Below, in pieces: positions 56,713 to 64,000 of a stretch of 64,000 nt of DNA. This DNA comes from Thiohalocapsa sp. (GTDB lineage Bacteria > Pseudomonadota > Gammaproteobacteria > Chromatiales > Chromatiaceae): positions 20,421-84,420 of the forward strand of contig JANQFX010000028.1 in assembly GCA_028277725.1 (NCBI GenBank), written 5' to 3'. Position 1 is the first letter of the stretch, and each line of letters starts with the position of its first letter. Position numbers and translations under genes: made by a program. The notes under the pieces were generated by a model. The model worked only from the letters and a program-made list of their open reading frames with translations, had not been told where the DNA came from and made no database searches.

Positions 56713-56860
56713 GTCTGACCTGTGCCATGGCGATCCTGCCGGCATTGGCTTCGCCCGGGCGCTTGCACCCCTTAAAGACCGCAGCCGCTCAGCTTAGCAG
56801 GCAGGCCCCCTCCGTTGTAGACGACGAGAGGCAAACCACCCCATCAGTTACACTATCGTA

Positions 56861-57724
56861 ATGAAGCCATCTCCTGACCTGCATACCCATTCCACCGCCT
56901 CCGACGGCACCCTGTCGCCGACGGAACTCGTCGCCCGCGCGGCGGCGGCCGGTGTTACAACGCTGGCGCTGACCGACCACGACACCGTCGCCGGTGTCGC
57001 CGAGGCCACCGCAGCGGCGGCCGAACAGGGCATCTTGCTGATTCCGGGCGTCGAGGTCTCGGTCACCTGGGGCGGGCGTACCGTACACATCCTCGGCCTC
57101 GCGGTGGACCCGACGTCCGCGGACATGCTGGAAGGCCTGGCGCGTCTTCAGGGCTACCGTGGCTGGCGCGCGCAGGAGATCGGTCGCCGGCTGCAAAAGG
57201 CCGGCTATCCTGGCGCCTACGAGGGTGCCCGCGCCGAGGCCGCCGGGAGCCTGATCGGCCGCACGCACTTTGCCCGATTCCTGGTCCGGCAGGGTGCCGC
57301 CGATGACATGCGAGGCGTGTTCAAGCGCTTCCTGGTGTCTGGGAAGCCGGGCCATGTGCCTGGTGAGTGGACGACGCTCGAACTCGCCGCCGGCTGGATA
57401 CGCTCGGCCGGTGGCGTCGCCGCCATTGCCCATCCCGCGCGCTACGACTTCACGCGTTCGAAGATGCGTCGACTGCTCGGGGAGTTCCGCGAGTGTGGCG
57501 GACTCGGGCTCGAGGTCGTCTCCGGGAGTCATAGCAGGGACGACTACTTCCTCTACGCCCGCTACGCGATCGAGAATGGTCTGTTCGCGTCCGCCGGGTC
57601 CGACTACCACGGTCCAGACAAGCCCTGGATCGAACTCGGCCAGCTGCCGGCGCTGCCGGACGGCTGCACGCCCATTTGGTCGCTGCCGCAATTGCGACGC
57701 GGTGAGCCCCGTGCGGCGGCCTGA
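56861..57724 (+). CDS. rnm: PHP-domain 5'-3' exoribonuclease RNase AM
   Basis: 287 residues. The PHP active site is laid out in order: PDLHTHSTASDGTLSP (His-x-His, Asp), ALTDHDTVAG, PGVEVSVTWGGRTVHILGL, GRTHFARFLV, IAHPARYDF, HSRDDY and AGSDYHGP. These supply the trinuclear metal ligands. E. coli YciV (RNase AM/Rnm, formerly TrpH) trims 5' ends of 5S, 16S and 23S rRNA. It is divergent from yciB and 105 bp upstream of the YciO-like gene, the same neighbours as in E. coli. Confidence 0.92.
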   Translation: MKPSPDLHTHSTASDGTLSPTELVARAAAAGVTTLALTDHDTVAGVAEATAAAAEQGILLIPGVEVSVTWGGRTVHILGLAVDPTSADMLEGLARLQGYRGWRAQEIGRRLQKAGYPGAYEGARAEAAGSLIGRTHFARFLVRQGAADDMRGVFKRFLVSGKPGHVPGEWTTLELAAGWIRSAGGVAAIAHPARYDFTRSKMRRLLGEFRECGGLGLEVVSGSHSRDDYFLYARYAIENGLFASAGSDYHGPDKPWIELGQLPALPDGCTPIWSLPQLRRGEPRAAA

Positions 57725-57828
57725 TCGACGCGGCGCGGCACGACGCGCATACGACGACATGGCAGTAGGCACTGCTTCGGCGGTGCGGGCGGCGCCGCCT
57801 GGTCGCAGACCAGGACGCGTCGTCTGAC

Positions 57829-58452
57829 ATGGCCGACTATATCGAGATCCACCCGGACAACCCGCAGCGGCGCCTGATCGATCGCGCGGCTGATGTGCTG
57901 CGTGCCGGCGGCGTCATCGTCTACCCAACCGATTCCTCCTACGCCCTCGGCTGCCGTATCGGCGAGAAGTCGGCCCTGGACCGCATCCGCATGATTCGCC
58001 GCGTCGACGACAAGCACTACTTCACGCTGGTCTGCCGCGACCTGTCCGAGATCGCCACCTACGCGCGCGTCGACAACAGCGCCTATCGCCAGCTCAAGTC
58101 GTTGACGCCGGGCCCCTACACGTTCATCTACCAGGCCACGAAGCAGGTGCCGCGTCGCCTGTTGCACCCGAAGCGCCGGGCCATCGGCATCCGCGTGCCC
58201 GATACACCCATCGTGCGTGATCTGCTCGCCGAGTTGGATCAGCCGATCCTCAGCACCACCCTGATCATGCCCGGAGACGAGCAGCCCCTGGATGACATGT
58301 ACGAGATGCGCGAGACCATCGGTCACTGCGTCGACCTGATCATCGATGGCGGTCACTGCGGCGGTGAGCCGACCACCGTCCTCGACATGACCGCTGACCC
58401 GCCGAGGGTACTGCGCCACGGAAAAGGCGACGCGTCCCTGTTCGAGTCGTGA
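57829..58452 (+). CDS. yciO: YciO-like Sua5/YrdC-family protein
   Basis: 207 residues, the length of YciO and shorter than Sua5. The YrdC fold is shown by RAGGVIVYPTDSSYALGCRIGEKSALDRI, VDDKHYFTLVCRDLSEIA, PGPYTFIYQATKQVPRRLLHPKRRAIGIRVPDTPI and DGGHCGGEPTTVLDM. YrdC/Sua5 proteins make threonylcarbamoyl-AMP from Thr, bicarbonate and ATP for t6A; YciO relatives have weak activity and an unclear main role. It lies directly between rnm and the M50 protease. Confidence 0.92.
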   Translation: MADYIEIHPDNPQRRLIDRAADVLRAGGVIVYPTDSSYALGCRIGEKSALDRIRMIRRVDDKHYFTLVCRDLSEIATYARVDNSAYRQLKSLTPGPYTFIYQATKQVPRRLLHPKRRAIGIRVPDTPIVRDLLAELDQPILSTTLIMPGDEQPLDDMYEMRETIGHCVDLIIDGGHCGGEPTTVLDMTADPPRVLRHGKGDASLFES

Positions 58453-58486
58453 ATACGCGGTCCCGTGCGTCCGAACAGAGCCGTTC

Positions 58487-59206
58487 ATGAACCAGTTCCT
58501 GCAAACCGCGCTCCTGCTGCTGCTCATCGCGCCGCCGGTGCTGTTCGCGATCACCGCGCACGAGGCGGCGCATGGCTGGGTCGCGAGCCGGCGCGGCGAT
58601 CCGACCGCGTTGCAGCTGGGTCGGGTGACCTTCAATCCGTTGCGGCACATCGACCCCGTGGGCACCGTCCTGGTGCCGGCTTCGATCTTCCTGCTGTCGA
58701 AGACGCTGGTCGGCGTGCCTTTCCTGTTCGGCTGGGCGAAGCCCGTCCCCGTGAATTGGTTGAGGCTCAACAATCCGCGCTGGGACATGGCGCTGGTAGC
58801 GGCGGCGGGGCCCTTCGTCAACCTGCTGATGGCCTTCGCCTGGGGCCTCGCCATCAAGCTGATGGCCCTGATCGTCGTGGTCGTGCCTGTGCCAACGCTC
58901 TTCCTTCAGCTCTTCGTCGAGATGTGCGTGGTCGGGATCGTCATCAATCTGGTGTTGATGGCGCTGAACCTGGTCCCATTGCTGCCGCTCGACGGTGGCC
59001 GTATCCTGAACGCCCTGTTGCCGCCCTCGCTGGCGTCCGTTTATTCGCGTCTGGAGCCCTACGGCCTCATGATCCTGATCGCGCTGCTGTTTCTACCCAG
59101 CGGCACCCCCCCCGGTTTGCTCGGGGCGGCGTTGCAGCCGGTGATCAGTGGTGTATTGGACCTGATGCCGGCATCCGCTCTGGTGCGCGACCGCTTCCCC
59201 CTATGA
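58487..59206 (+). CDS. Site-2 protease family membrane metalloprotease (M50)
   Basis: 239 residues with about five membrane helices. The zinc motif is ITAHEAAHGWVA (HExxH, residues about 24-28), and the third ligand Asp is in LVPLLPLDGGRIL near 170. NPLRHIDPVGT and FGWAKPVPVN are typical of the compact Rv2625c/YwhC branch, which lacks PDZ or CBS domains. It cleaves transmembrane peptides in the inner membrane; its substrate is unknown. It lies 34 bp after yciO and ahead of trpS, a common gammaproteobacterial arrangement. Confidence 0.93.
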   Translation: MNQFLQTALLLLLIAPPVLFAITAHEAAHGWVASRRGDPTALQLGRVTFNPLRHIDPVGTVLVPASIFLLSKTLVGVPFLFGWAKPVPVNWLRLNNPRWDMALVAAAGPFVNLLMAFAWGLAIKLMALIVVVVPVPTLFLQLFVEMCVVGIVINLVLMALNLVPLLPLDGGRILNALLPPSLASVYSRLEPYGLMILIALLFLPSGTPPGLLGAALQPVISGVLDLMPASALVRDRFPL

Positions 59207-59252
59207 CGCGCTGCGGCCCGGTCCGTCGGTGTGTCGAGCTAAGGCCTGCTTC

Positions 59253-60470
59253 GTGAACTCCGCTACTCCATCGAACCTTCGCGTCCTCTCCGGCATGCGG
59301 CCCACCGGCCGTCTGCACCTCGGCCACTACCACGGTGTGCTGAAGAACTGGATCCAGCTCCAGCACGAGTATGACTGCTTCTTCTTCGTCGCTGACTGGC
59401 ACGCCTTGACCACCGACTACGAGGACCCGTCCGCCATCCCTCAAGCCAGCTTCGACATGGTCGTGGATTGGCTCGCCGCGGGCGTCAGCGCCGGCGCCTC
59501 CAGGCTGTTCGTCCAATCGCGGGTGCCGGAGCATGCGGAGTTGCACCTGCTGCTGTCCATGATCACGCCGCTGGGTTGGCTGGAGCGGGTGCCGAGCTAC
59601 AAGGACCAGCAGGAGAAGCTCAAGGAGAAGGACCTCGCCACCTACGGCTTCCTCGGCTACCCACTGCTGCAGAGCGCCGACATCCTCATGTACCGCGCCG
59701 GTCATGTGCCGGTGGGCGAGGATCAGGTAGCTCATGTGGAGATGACCCGCGAGATCGCGCGGCGCTTCAATCACATCTACGGCCGCGAGCCGGACTTCGA
59801 GGAGCGTGCGGAGCAGGCCAAGCGCAAGATGGGCAAGAAGAACGCCAAGATGTTCGACCAGCTGCGCCGCAGCTACACCGAGAAGGGCGATCAGGAGGCC
59901 CTGCACAAGGCCCGCGCCCTCGTCGAGACCCAGCAGAACATCACCGTCGGCGACCGCGAGCGTCTGCTCGGCTATCTGGAGGGCGGCGGCCGCGCCATCC
60001 TGCCGGAGCCACAGCCATTGCTGACCAAGGCCGCCAAGATGCCGGGGCTGGACGGGCAGAAGATGTCCAAGTCCTACGGCAACACCATTGCGCTGCGCGA
60101 CGACCCGGTGCAGGTGGAGCAGAAGCTGCGCACCATGCCGACCGACCCTCAGCGTGTGCGCCGCACCGATCCGGGTGATCCGGACGTCTGCCCGGTCTGG
60201 CAGTTCCACCAGGTGTACTCCGACGGCTCCGTACGCCAATGGGTGCAGGAGGGTTGCCGCTCCGCTGGCATCGGCTGCATCGAGTGCAAGCGGCCGGTCA
60301 TCGAGGCGGTGCGGGCGGAGCTGGAGCCGATTCAGTCCCGTGCCGCGGAGCTCGAGGCCCAGCCGGAGACCGTGCGCAGCTTCATCAACGAGGGCTGCGA
60401 GGCCGCCCGCGACGTCGCCCGCGAGACCATGGACGAGGTCCGCCGCGCCATGTCCCTCGCGCACGACTGA
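59253..60470 (+). CDS. trpS: Tryptophanyl-tRNA synthetase
   Basis: 405 residues from the GTG at 59253 (MNSATPSNLRVLSGMRPTG); an upstream GTG at 59229 adds 8 residues. Signatures are GRLHLGHYHGVLKNW (HIGH), LLQSADILMYRAGHVPVGEDQ and GQKMSKSYGN (KMSKS, about 269). It is longer than the compact 330-residue enzyme because of an insert of about 80 residues before KMSKS (GKKNAKMFDQLRRSYTEKGDQE onward). This places it in the insert-bearing TrpRS class found in several proteobacteria. It charges tRNA-Trp. scpA begins 14 bp later. Confidence 0.95.
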   Translation: MNSATPSNLRVLSGMRPTGRLHLGHYHGVLKNWIQLQHEYDCFFFVADWHALTTDYEDPSAIPQASFDMVVDWLAAGVSAGASRLFVQSRVPEHAELHLLLSMITPLGWLERVPSYKDQQEKLKEKDLATYGFLGYPLLQSADILMYRAGHVPVGEDQVAHVEMTREIARRFNHIYGREPDFEERAEQAKRKMGKKNAKMFDQLRRSYTEKGDQEALHKARALVETQQNITVGDRERLLGYLEGGGRAILPEPQPLLTKAAKMPGLDGQKMSKSYGNTIALRDDPVQVEQKLRTMPTDPQRVRRTDPGDPDVCPVWQFHQVYSDGSVRQWVQEGCRSAGIGCIECKRPVIEAVRAELEPIQSRAAELEAQPETVRSFINEGCEAARDVARETMDEVRRAMSLAHD

Positions 60471-60483
60471 CGGAGATCGGGGC

Positions 60484-61434
60484 GTGGCCGATTCCGAGTC
60501 CAGGGGCGTCGCGGGGGCCGAGCGGGAGGGCCCGCCCGAGAAGGCGCTGTCCATGGGAACGGAATCGGCAGACGCATCAGTGCTCCAGCAGCCGCGCGAA
60601 TCAGCAGTAGTTCTGGCGACTGATACCGCTTCGGTAGAGCCCCTTGAGGACGAGGCGGCACCCCTTGCCGTCATCCGTGGCGCGCCGCTGCTGAAGTTGC
60701 CGGAGGACCTCTACATCCCGCCGGATGCGCTGGAGGTCTTCCTGGATGCCTTCGAGGGGCCGCTGGACCTGCTCCTGTACCTGATCCGCAAGCAGAACCT
60801 GGACATCCTGGACATACCCATTTCGCAGATCACGACCCAGTACATGGAGTACGTGGAGCTGATGAAGGAGCTGAAGCTGGAGCTCGCCGCCGAGTACCTG
60901 GTCATGGCCGCCATGCTCTGTGAGATCAAATCCCGAATGCTGCTGCCGCGCCCGGAGACGACCGAGGACGAGGATGCGGACCCTCGCGCCGAGCTGGTCC
61001 GGCGGTTGATGGAGTACGAGCGCTTCAAGCAGGCCGCGCAGGATCTCGACGGTCTGCCTCGGCTCGGTCGCGACACCTATGGCGTGCGGGCAGAGTTGTC
61101 CTCGGAGCACATCCGCCGTGTCCCGCCCACCGTGGAGCTCGGCGAGGTGTTGGCCGCGCTGCGCGACGTCATGCGCCGCGCAGACCTGTTCACCAGCCAT
61201 CGTGTTGAACGAGAGCCCCTGTCGCTGCGCGAGCGCATGTCGCGGGTGCTGGGCGCGGTACAGCAGGGCGGCTTCGTCCCGTTCCAGGCGTTGTTTGACA
61301 TCACCGAGGGCCGCGCCGGCGTCGTGGTGAGCTTCCTGGCGATTCTGGAGCTGGTGAAGGCTGCGACACTGGAGCTGGTGCAGCCGGAGGCCTATGCGCC
61401 CATCCACGTGCGCCTGCGTGGAGGCGAGGTGTGA
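60484..61434 (+). CDS. scpA: Segregation and condensation protein A
   Basis: 316 residues from the GTG at 60484. The first 75 residues are a low-complexity acidic extension not seen in Bacillus ScpA. The kleisin core begins at VFLDAFEGPLDLLLYLIRKQNLDILDIPISQITTQYMEYVELM, which contacts the SMC neck. KSRMLLPRP and the C-terminal winged helix (FVPFQALFDITEGRAGVVVSFLAILELVKAATLELVQPEAYAPIHVRL) follow. It bridges the two SMC heads. It overlaps scpB by 4 bp (GTGA) and follows trpS closely. Confidence 0.95.
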   Translation: MADSESRGVAGAEREGPPEKALSMGTESADASVLQQPRESAVVLATDTASVEPLEDEAAPLAVIRGAPLLKLPEDLYIPPDALEVFLDAFEGPLDLLLYLIRKQNLDILDIPISQITTQYMEYVELMKELKLELAAEYLVMAAMLCEIKSRMLLPRPETTEDEDADPRAELVRRLMEYERFKQAAQDLDGLPRLGRDTYGVRAELSSEHIRRVPPTVELGEVLAALRDVMRRADLFTSHRVEREPLSLRERMSRVLGAVQQGGFVPFQALFDITEGRAGVVVSFLAILELVKAATLELVQPEAYAPIHVRLRGGEV

Positions 61435-62273
61435 GCGACGATCAGGATGACACCGTCGGCGGGGGTCCTCCCAACGCCCTGACGCTCACGACGCCCGATG
61501 TCAAACTCGTGGTCGAGGGCGCCTTGCTCGCGGCGGGAGCGCCCTTGACGCTGGATCAGGTCCTTGCCCTGTACCCCGATGATCACCGTCCAGCGAGGGA
61601 CGAGGTCCGGGCCGCGGTCGAGTCCCTGGGAGCGGACTACGTGGGGCGCGGCATCGAATTGGTGGAGGTCGCCGGCGGCTGGCGTGTACAGGTGCGGCGG
61701 ACCGTCGCCCCTTGGGTGGCGCGCCTGTGGGAGGAGAAGCCGACGCGCTACTCCCGTGCGCTGCTCGAGACCCTAGCCCTCATCGCCTATCGTCAGCCCA
61801 TCACCCGCGGCGAGATCGAGGACATCCGCGGCGTCGCCGTCGGCACCCAGATCGTCAAGACACTGACCGAGCGGGAGTGGGTCCGTGTCGTCGGTCATCG
61901 GGACGTGCCCGGCCGCCCCGCACTCTATGCCACCACGCGCCGGTTCCTGGACTACTTCGGCCTGCGCTCCCTGAACGACCTGCCACCACTTGCAGAGCTC
62001 CGTGACCCTGCCTTCTTCGGCGAACAGCTCGCCGAAGCGGCGACGGCTAGGGGCAAGAGCACGACAGAGGCCGCTACGCGGGGCGTCGGCGCGTCCGCGG
62101 CCCTGGTCGTGCCGGCGTCGGTCGGGGCGGCGCCCGACGCGGAATCGGACTCTGGTGCGGCTCCGGACACGAGTGAGCCGGCGGCCGACGACACCAAACT
62201 TGACCGGGACGAGCTCGCACCCCCGACCACTGCAGCACCTGAGCCAAGGAGCGACCATGACGACCAACCGTAA
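61431..62273 (+). CDS. scpB: Segregation and condensation protein B
   Basis: 280 residues from a GTG inside the scpA stop. Two winged helices make up about 25-190: VVEGALLAAGAPLTLDQVLAL, GIELVEVAGGWRVQVR, ALLETLALIAYRQPITRGEIEDIRGVAV and the closing GRPALYATTRRFLDYFGLRSLNDLPPL. The C-terminal 90 residues are an Ala/Pro/Asp-rich disordered tail. It dimerises on ScpA. The final 17 bases overlap the start of rluB, so scpA, scpB and rluB form one tightly coupled unit. Confidence 0.95.
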   Translation: MSDDQDDTVGGGPPNALTLTTPDVKLVVEGALLAAGAPLTLDQVLALYPDDHRPARDEVRAAVESLGADYVGRGIELVEVAGGWRVQVRRTVAPWVARLWEEKPTRYSRALLETLALIAYRQPITRGEIEDIRGVAVGTQIVKTLTEREWVRVVGHRDVPGRPALYATTRRFLDYFGLRSLNDLPPLAELRDPAFFGEQLAEAATARGKSTTEAATRGVGASAALVVPASVGAAPDAESDSGAAPDTSEPAADDTKLDRDELAPPTTAAPEPRSDHDDQP

Positions 62274-63318
62274 CCGCCGCCCCTTGCCAGCCAGTCATCG
62301 GCCCAGGGCGAGAGGGGGGGGCGATGAGGACTCCGTGCACGGCGGGCCCCGCTTGCCGCGTCAGCCCTGGCAGGGCCCGCGCCGCACTAGCTCGAAGCCC
62401 ATCGATCGAAAACGGGACCACGCCCGGGAGCCGGACGTCCAGCCTCGGTTCACGTCGCCGCAAGGTGGACCCGTGGACGCCCCGGTGCGGTTGCAGAAGG
62501 TGCTGGCGGAGGCCGGGTACGGCTCCCGCCGCACCCTCGAGGAGTGGATTCGCTCGGGTCGGGTCCGCGTCAACGGACTGGTGGCCCAGCTGGGGGTTCG
62601 GGTCTCGTCCGGCGACCGCATCCAGGTGGATGGCAAGACCCTCAAGCGCCGTGCCGCGAGCCGCCAGCGGCTGCGGGTGTTGGCCTATCACAAGCCCGAG
62701 GGGGAGGTCGTCACCCGGCGCGATCCCGACGGCCGGCCGACCATCTTCCAGCGCCTGCCGGGTATCCGAGACGGTCGCTGGATCACCGTCGGTCGGCTCG
62801 ATCTGAACACCTCCGGACTGCTCCTGGTCACCAACCACGGCGAACTGGCGAACCGGCTCATGCACCCATCCCGGCAGGTGGATCGTGAGTATGCCGTGCG
62901 CATCCGAGGTGACGTCCCTGAGGCGGCACTGGAGCGCCTGGTGCAGGGCGTCGAGCTCGACGATGGCCCGGCACGGTTCGAGGAGATCGTCGAGTCCGGT
63001 GGTGCCGGCAGTAATCGCTGGTTCCACGTACTGCTGACCGAGGGCCGCAACCGTGAGGTACGTCGGCTTTGGGAGGCCGTCGGCTGCGAGGTCAGCCGCC
63101 TGAAGCGGGTGCGCTACGGCAGCGTCATCCTCGGCGCGCGCCCGCTCCCGGGTCAGTGGCGTGAACTCACGGACGACGAACTGGACGGCCTGCTCGAGGC
63201 CGCCGGCCTGTCGCCGGGTCAGGCCCCCCGACGACCCGGCCCGGCCGGCAGACGCGTCCGGCGGGAGCCGGTCTTCAAGGCGCGCTCGCGGCGGAGCAAG
63301 GACGGCGGGCCGTCCTGA
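62257..63318 (+). CDS. rluB: 23S rRNA pseudouridine synthase RluB
   Basis: 353 residues from the ATG at 62257, which has an ideal AAGGAGCGACC leader inside scpB. An S4 domain (about 74-120, VRLQKVLAEAGYGSRRTLEEWIRSGRVRVNG) precedes the RluB/RsuA catalytic domain with GRLDLNTSGLLLVTNHGELANRLMHPS (catalytic Asp) and LLTEGRNREVRRLWEAVGCEVSRLKRVRYG. Both tails are very basic, the N-terminal 70 residues and the C-terminal 45 (RRPGPAGRRVRREPVFKARS). RluB makes pseudouridine 2605 in 23S rRNA. The scpAB-rluB order is conserved. Confidence 0.93.
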   Translation: MTTNRNRRPLPASHRPRARGGGDEDSVHGGPRLPRQPWQGPRRTSSKPIDRKRDHAREPDVQPRFTSPQGGPVDAPVRLQKVLAEAGYGSRRTLEEWIRSGRVRVNGLVAQLGVRVSSGDRIQVDGKTLKRRAASRQRLRVLAYHKPEGEVVTRRDPDGRPTIFQRLPGIRDGRWITVGRLDLNTSGLLLVTNHGELANRLMHPSRQVDREYAVRIRGDVPEAALERLVQGVELDDGPARFEEIVESGGAGSNRWFHVLLTEGRNREVRRLWEAVGCEVSRLKRVRYGSVILGARPLPGQWRELTDDELDGLLEAAGLSPGQAPRRPGPAGRRVRREPVFKARSRRSKDGGPS

Positions 63319-63571
63319 TCTCCGCGGTCGGCGAGTTGGATAGGCCAGGGCAGGGCGCTGACCGCGCCGGGCGGCCCGCGTTCGGATGGCTGGCATCAGG
63401 CAGGCCAGGGAGATACCTTGGCACTCGCCGCCACGTCGGCGCGTCCGGTTTGCACTTCCACATCAGGCCTCGAGCGGGCATGCTCTTGCGACTTCAGCCG
63501 GCGCGCGGCGGCTCCCGAAGGCTTCGCTGAGAGCTCGTGCGCCAAGTCAGACCGCGAGAGGAGTGTTTTCC

Positions 63572-63889
63572 ATGTCGGGTGTATTGACGCGTCTGGCCGA
63601 GGTTCTGGAGACCCGTAAGGATGCGGATCCGGACTCGTCCTATGTCGCCAAGTTGTATGCGAAGGGTCTGGACGCGATCCTGAAGAAGATCGGCGAGGAG
63701 GCCACCGAGACCGTGCTGGCCGCCAAGGACGGGGTGCCGGACAAGCTGGTCTACGAGGTGGCGGACCTCTGGTTCCATAGCCTGGTGTTGCTGGCACATC
63801 AGGGCCTGCATCCGGACGCCGTGCTCGACGAGTTGGATCGACGCTTTGGCCTGTCGGGCCTCGAGGAAAAGGCACGGCGCCAAGGTTGA
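63572..63889 (+). CDS. hisE: Phosphoribosyl-ATP pyrophosphatase
   Basis: 105 residues from the ATG at 63572, preceded by GAGAGGAG. The all-alpha NTP-PPase fold has [47 protein letters not shown] (the KIGEE metal motif) and [19 protein letters not shown] (ExxD). It hydrolyses PR-ATP to PR-AMP in the second step of histidine synthesis. The rest of the his pathway is not in the window. A 253-bp gap with no clear gene separates it from rluB. Twin-arginine translocase genes often follow hisE, but none is visible before the window ends. Confidence 0.93.
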   Translation: MSGVLTRLAEVLETRKDADPDSSYVAKLYAKGLDAILKKIGEEATETVLAAKDGVPDKLVYEVADLWFHSLVLLAHQGLHPDAVLDELDRRFGLSGLEEKARRQG

Positions 63890-63929
63890 GCCCCGGGCGG
63901 CAAACGCTCGCCACGAGGCGCCGTCGATG

Positions 63930-63938
63930 CGCTATCAT
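63930..63938 (+). promoter_or_regulatory. Candidate -10 element of a gene beyond the right edge
   Basis: TATCAT at 63933-63938 matches 5 of 6 bases of the -10 consensus, within TGCGCTATCAT. No good -35 is seen and no start codon with a frame follows inside the window. Confidence 0.25.
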
Positions 63939-64000
63939 TCTGCGGCTTTGGTCGCGGCGTGATCGGCCGCACATTGGCGTCTCGGAGACGCGAAAGCGGC

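Noticed and set aside
59145..60674. Minus-strand frame (509 codons) opposite trpS
   Set aside because: It is a shadow of trpS, which has intact HIGH and KMSKS motifs on the plus strand.

Overview
The window is 64 kb of G+C-rich chromosomal DNA from a gammaproteobacterium. Markers are zipA, rdgC, lpxH, yadGH, yoaA-tsaB and a TPR lipoprotein directly behind mrcB. An exosortase/PEP-CTERM regulatory module and a degenerate intergenic repeat fit the purple-sulfur/halophilic Chromatiales side of the class, but the species cannot be named from sequence alone. No rRNA, tRNA, CRISPR array, prophage or intact insertion sequence was found. Almost all the space is packed core genes, with a few accessory blocks.

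Layout. 1-719: 3' end of a membrane glycosyltransferase-like gene, visibly more AT-rich than the rest. 822-10645: housekeeping and stress genes (cNMP-binding protein, argE, rsmF, mgtE, xthA, selO, pirin, a double-CDGSH iron-sulfur protein). 10919-15258: a secreted protein of unknown function, mtaB, and three poorly known genes apparently co-transcribed ahead of mtaB (HExxH protein, exported Hsp20-like protein, NTF2-like protein), then a small membrane protein. 15564-17284: yadGH ABC exporter. 17442-24467: mrcB-lpoP, yoaA, tsaB and a DUF455 ferritin-like gene. 24505-29938: lpxH, ppiB, cysS, folD and a CNNM/CorC transporter. 29998-32650: the complete AmmeMemoRadiSam trio, with amrAB divergent from amrS. 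32768: rdgC.

33808-44413 is an exopolysaccharide/PEP-CTERM block. A nucleotide-sugar dehydrogenase and a UDP-glucuronate 4-epimerase-like gene face away from an operon encoding a polyprenyl-phosphate sugar transferase, the sensor kinase PrsK, the sigma-54 activator PrsR and the giant TPR protein PrsT. The exosortase and PEP-CTERM substrates are not in the window. 44458-46151 is an FGGY kinase overlapping queF. 46334-53102 is smc-zipA-ligA. After ligA come a small unknown gene and an alpha-carbonic-anhydrase-like exported protein that has lost two of the three zinc histidines. 54610-59206 holds a parvulin and the yciI/yciB/rnm/yciO cluster plus a site-2 protease. 59253-63889 is trpS-scpA-scpB-rluB and hisE. 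The two condensin systems (smc and scpAB) are therefore about 11 kb apart on the same strand.

The most interesting items are the apparently zinc-less carbonic anhydrase paralogue, the PrsK/R/T module without a local exosortase and with a PrsT lacking a lipobox, the AmmeMemoRadiSam trio with a strong palindrome between its divergent arms, the HExxH/Hsp20-like/NTF2-like operon, and several intergenic repeats (6404-6508, 28633-28682, 46160-46323, 49838-49888). Starts were chosen by family alignment and ribosome-binding sites. Many open frames extend well upstream of the real start because of the high G+C content.
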